Source of the DNA: Sanderia malayensis
Taxonomy: Eukaryota; Cnidaria; Scyphozoa; Semaeostomeae; Pelagiidae
Reading direction: 5' to 3'
DNA length: 64,000 nucleotides
NCBI GenBank assembly: GCA_013076295.1
Contig: RQOL01000392.1
Location: 248,001-312,000, forward strand
Made by a program: the position numbers and the translations under genes
The notes under the pieces: generated by a model
Seen by the model: the letters and a program-made list of their open reading frames with translations, nothing else
Database searches by the model: none
What the model was told of the DNA's origin: nothing
Shown here: positions 63,286 through 64,000 of the stretch, in pieces
Numbering within the stretch: position 1 is the stretch's first letter
Layout of the letters: each line of letters starts with the position of its first letter

Positions 63286-64000
63286 CTTCTACAGAAAGAG
63301 GAAGATTAGAAAATGGACATGGAGAAGTCCAAACGGCGAAACCAGGAATGAGATCAACTATATTTTGGCAAACAAGAACATGATCCAGAATGTTAATGTC
63401 ATCAAAAGAGTAAACATCGGCAGTGATCACAGAATGGTTAGAAGCAGGATCAAAATGAATACAAGACTGGAACGAATGAAAATGATGAGGCCAAAAGGTG
63501 TGAAAGTAAACATGAATGCCCTGAAGCAAAAAGAGAATGAATTCCAAGTGAAGTTGCAAAACCGCTTCGAAACCTTGCAAGAAGACAGTTTGGAGGAAAT
63601 GGCCCTTAACATCGCAAAGACCATCAAGGAATGCGCCATGGAAACAGCTGGAAAAGAGAAAAGACAGCGAGAGGAGAAGCTGAAGCCTGAGACAAAAGAA
63701 CTTTTGAAAGAAAGAAGAGCAATGGCAAAGAAAGATCTGAATGACCGAGAAAGAACAGAGTACAATAAATTGTGTCAAACCATCAGGAAAAGATTGAGAA
63801 AAGACCTCAGAGAGCATAACACCATGCGAGTGAAGGAAGCCATCGAGAGTGGGAAAGGAATGACGAGAGCAAAAGAAAAAGAAGGCTGCAAGGTTCTTAT
63901 ACCAGCTTTACAAGAACGAGATGGAACTGTCATCACCAATAGAGAGAGAATTCCTGAAAGGTGCGCAGAATTCTATGAAACCCTATACGAAGATGCAGCC
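63286..64000 (+). pseudogene. LINE endonuclease end and linker, second part
   Basis: KWTWRSPNGETRNEINYIL followed by NIGSDHRMVRSRIKMNT gives the final endonuclease motif (SDH). Then a Lys/Arg/Glu-rich linker runs open to the window edge (CAEFYETLYEDAA), the usual approach to the RT domain. The frame is one base off from the first part after removing the insert, so this copy is broken. Confidence 0.8.

Larger units (their letters stand above)
59500..64000 (+). mobile_element. LINE (RTE/CR1-type), split and running off the window
   Basis: A 5' untranslated stretch (CTATGAGTAAAATGTAACCT ... CCAGCGTGGTGAGTTATGG) leads to an endonuclease ORF. After a 3-kb TA-flanked insertion it continues to the window edge. 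The reverse transcriptase should lie to the right of 64000. Confidence 0.8.

Noticed and set aside
63257..63817. 186-codon Phe/Leu-rich minus-strand ORF
   Set aside because: Antisense shadow of the Lys/Glu-rich LINE linker on the plus strand.

Overview
This window is eukaryotic and almost certainly animal. The genes have GT-AG introns, the DNA is AT-rich, and I recognise no bacterial gene or conventional host gene. It is a graveyard of nested mobile DNA: a BEL/Pao retrotransposon, Ty3/gypsy elements, a LINE, three Mutator-related DNA transposons, TTAA-, TA-, TTA- and 8-bp-target elements, and Polinton/adintovirus-like dsDNA elements. The mix fits an invertebrate such as a cnidarian, but I cannot name a species from sequence alone.

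Layout. 1-1353 is a degraded Polinton end: the start of a protein-primed type DNA polymerase B (minus strand) facing a small Fic-domain gene (plus strand). 1354-8334 is a frameshifted BEL/Pao element whose 3' LTR ends in a perfect hairpin. 9416-22267 is a Mutator-like (MULE) transposon with TIRs and the 9-bp target duplication TAGACAAGA. It carries a multi-exon SWIM-type transposase and a Ulp1-like protease/PHD region. Its first exon was hit by a second, unrelated MULE (15321-21722, duplication TTCTTACAAA), which itself carries an hAT-like insert (19514-20402) and a solo gypsy LTR (20624-20949). 22319-27557 holds a third, Mutator-like transposase (25168-27026) and several small foldback repeats.

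27.6-49.3 kb is a large Polinton/adintovirus-like element. Its gene order includes a conserved minus-strand protein, small basic virion-type proteins, a Fic remnant, a split possible PC4-like gene, the A32-type packaging ATPase, an integrase with chromodomain, penton, major capsid protein, adenain-like protease, and PolB on the opposite strand. Several neighbouring genes overlap by ATGA or TAATG, as in compact viral genomes. The element is dead (stop codons, frameshifts) and riddled with later insertions: gypsy-1, two TTAA elements, a TTA-flanked MITE and gypsy-2. Their target duplications are exact, and removing them keeps the interrupted reading frames.

49417-56761 is the most unusual object: a 7.3-kb near-palindrome with arms of about 3.6 and 3.7 kb and a 32-bp centre. 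It begins AG, ends CT, and is flanked by a 6-bp duplication TCCGCT, which is the end chemistry of Polintons. Each arm holds one 166-codon C2H2/acidic protein gene and about 2 kb of a 63-bp satellite built from 10-11-bp subunits. It looks like a Polinton reduced to its two terminal repeats, inserted in a Helitron-like fragment lying within the PolB gene. 57605-58625 holds the separated, permuted N-terminal PolB pieces. 58640-59560 is a gypsy fragment and 59500-64000 a LINE split by a 3-kb TA-flanked element.

Polinton-type control regions at 28.1 and 33.1 kb, and a site in the palindrome arms, contain well-formed inverted NGAAN pentamers like heat-shock elements.
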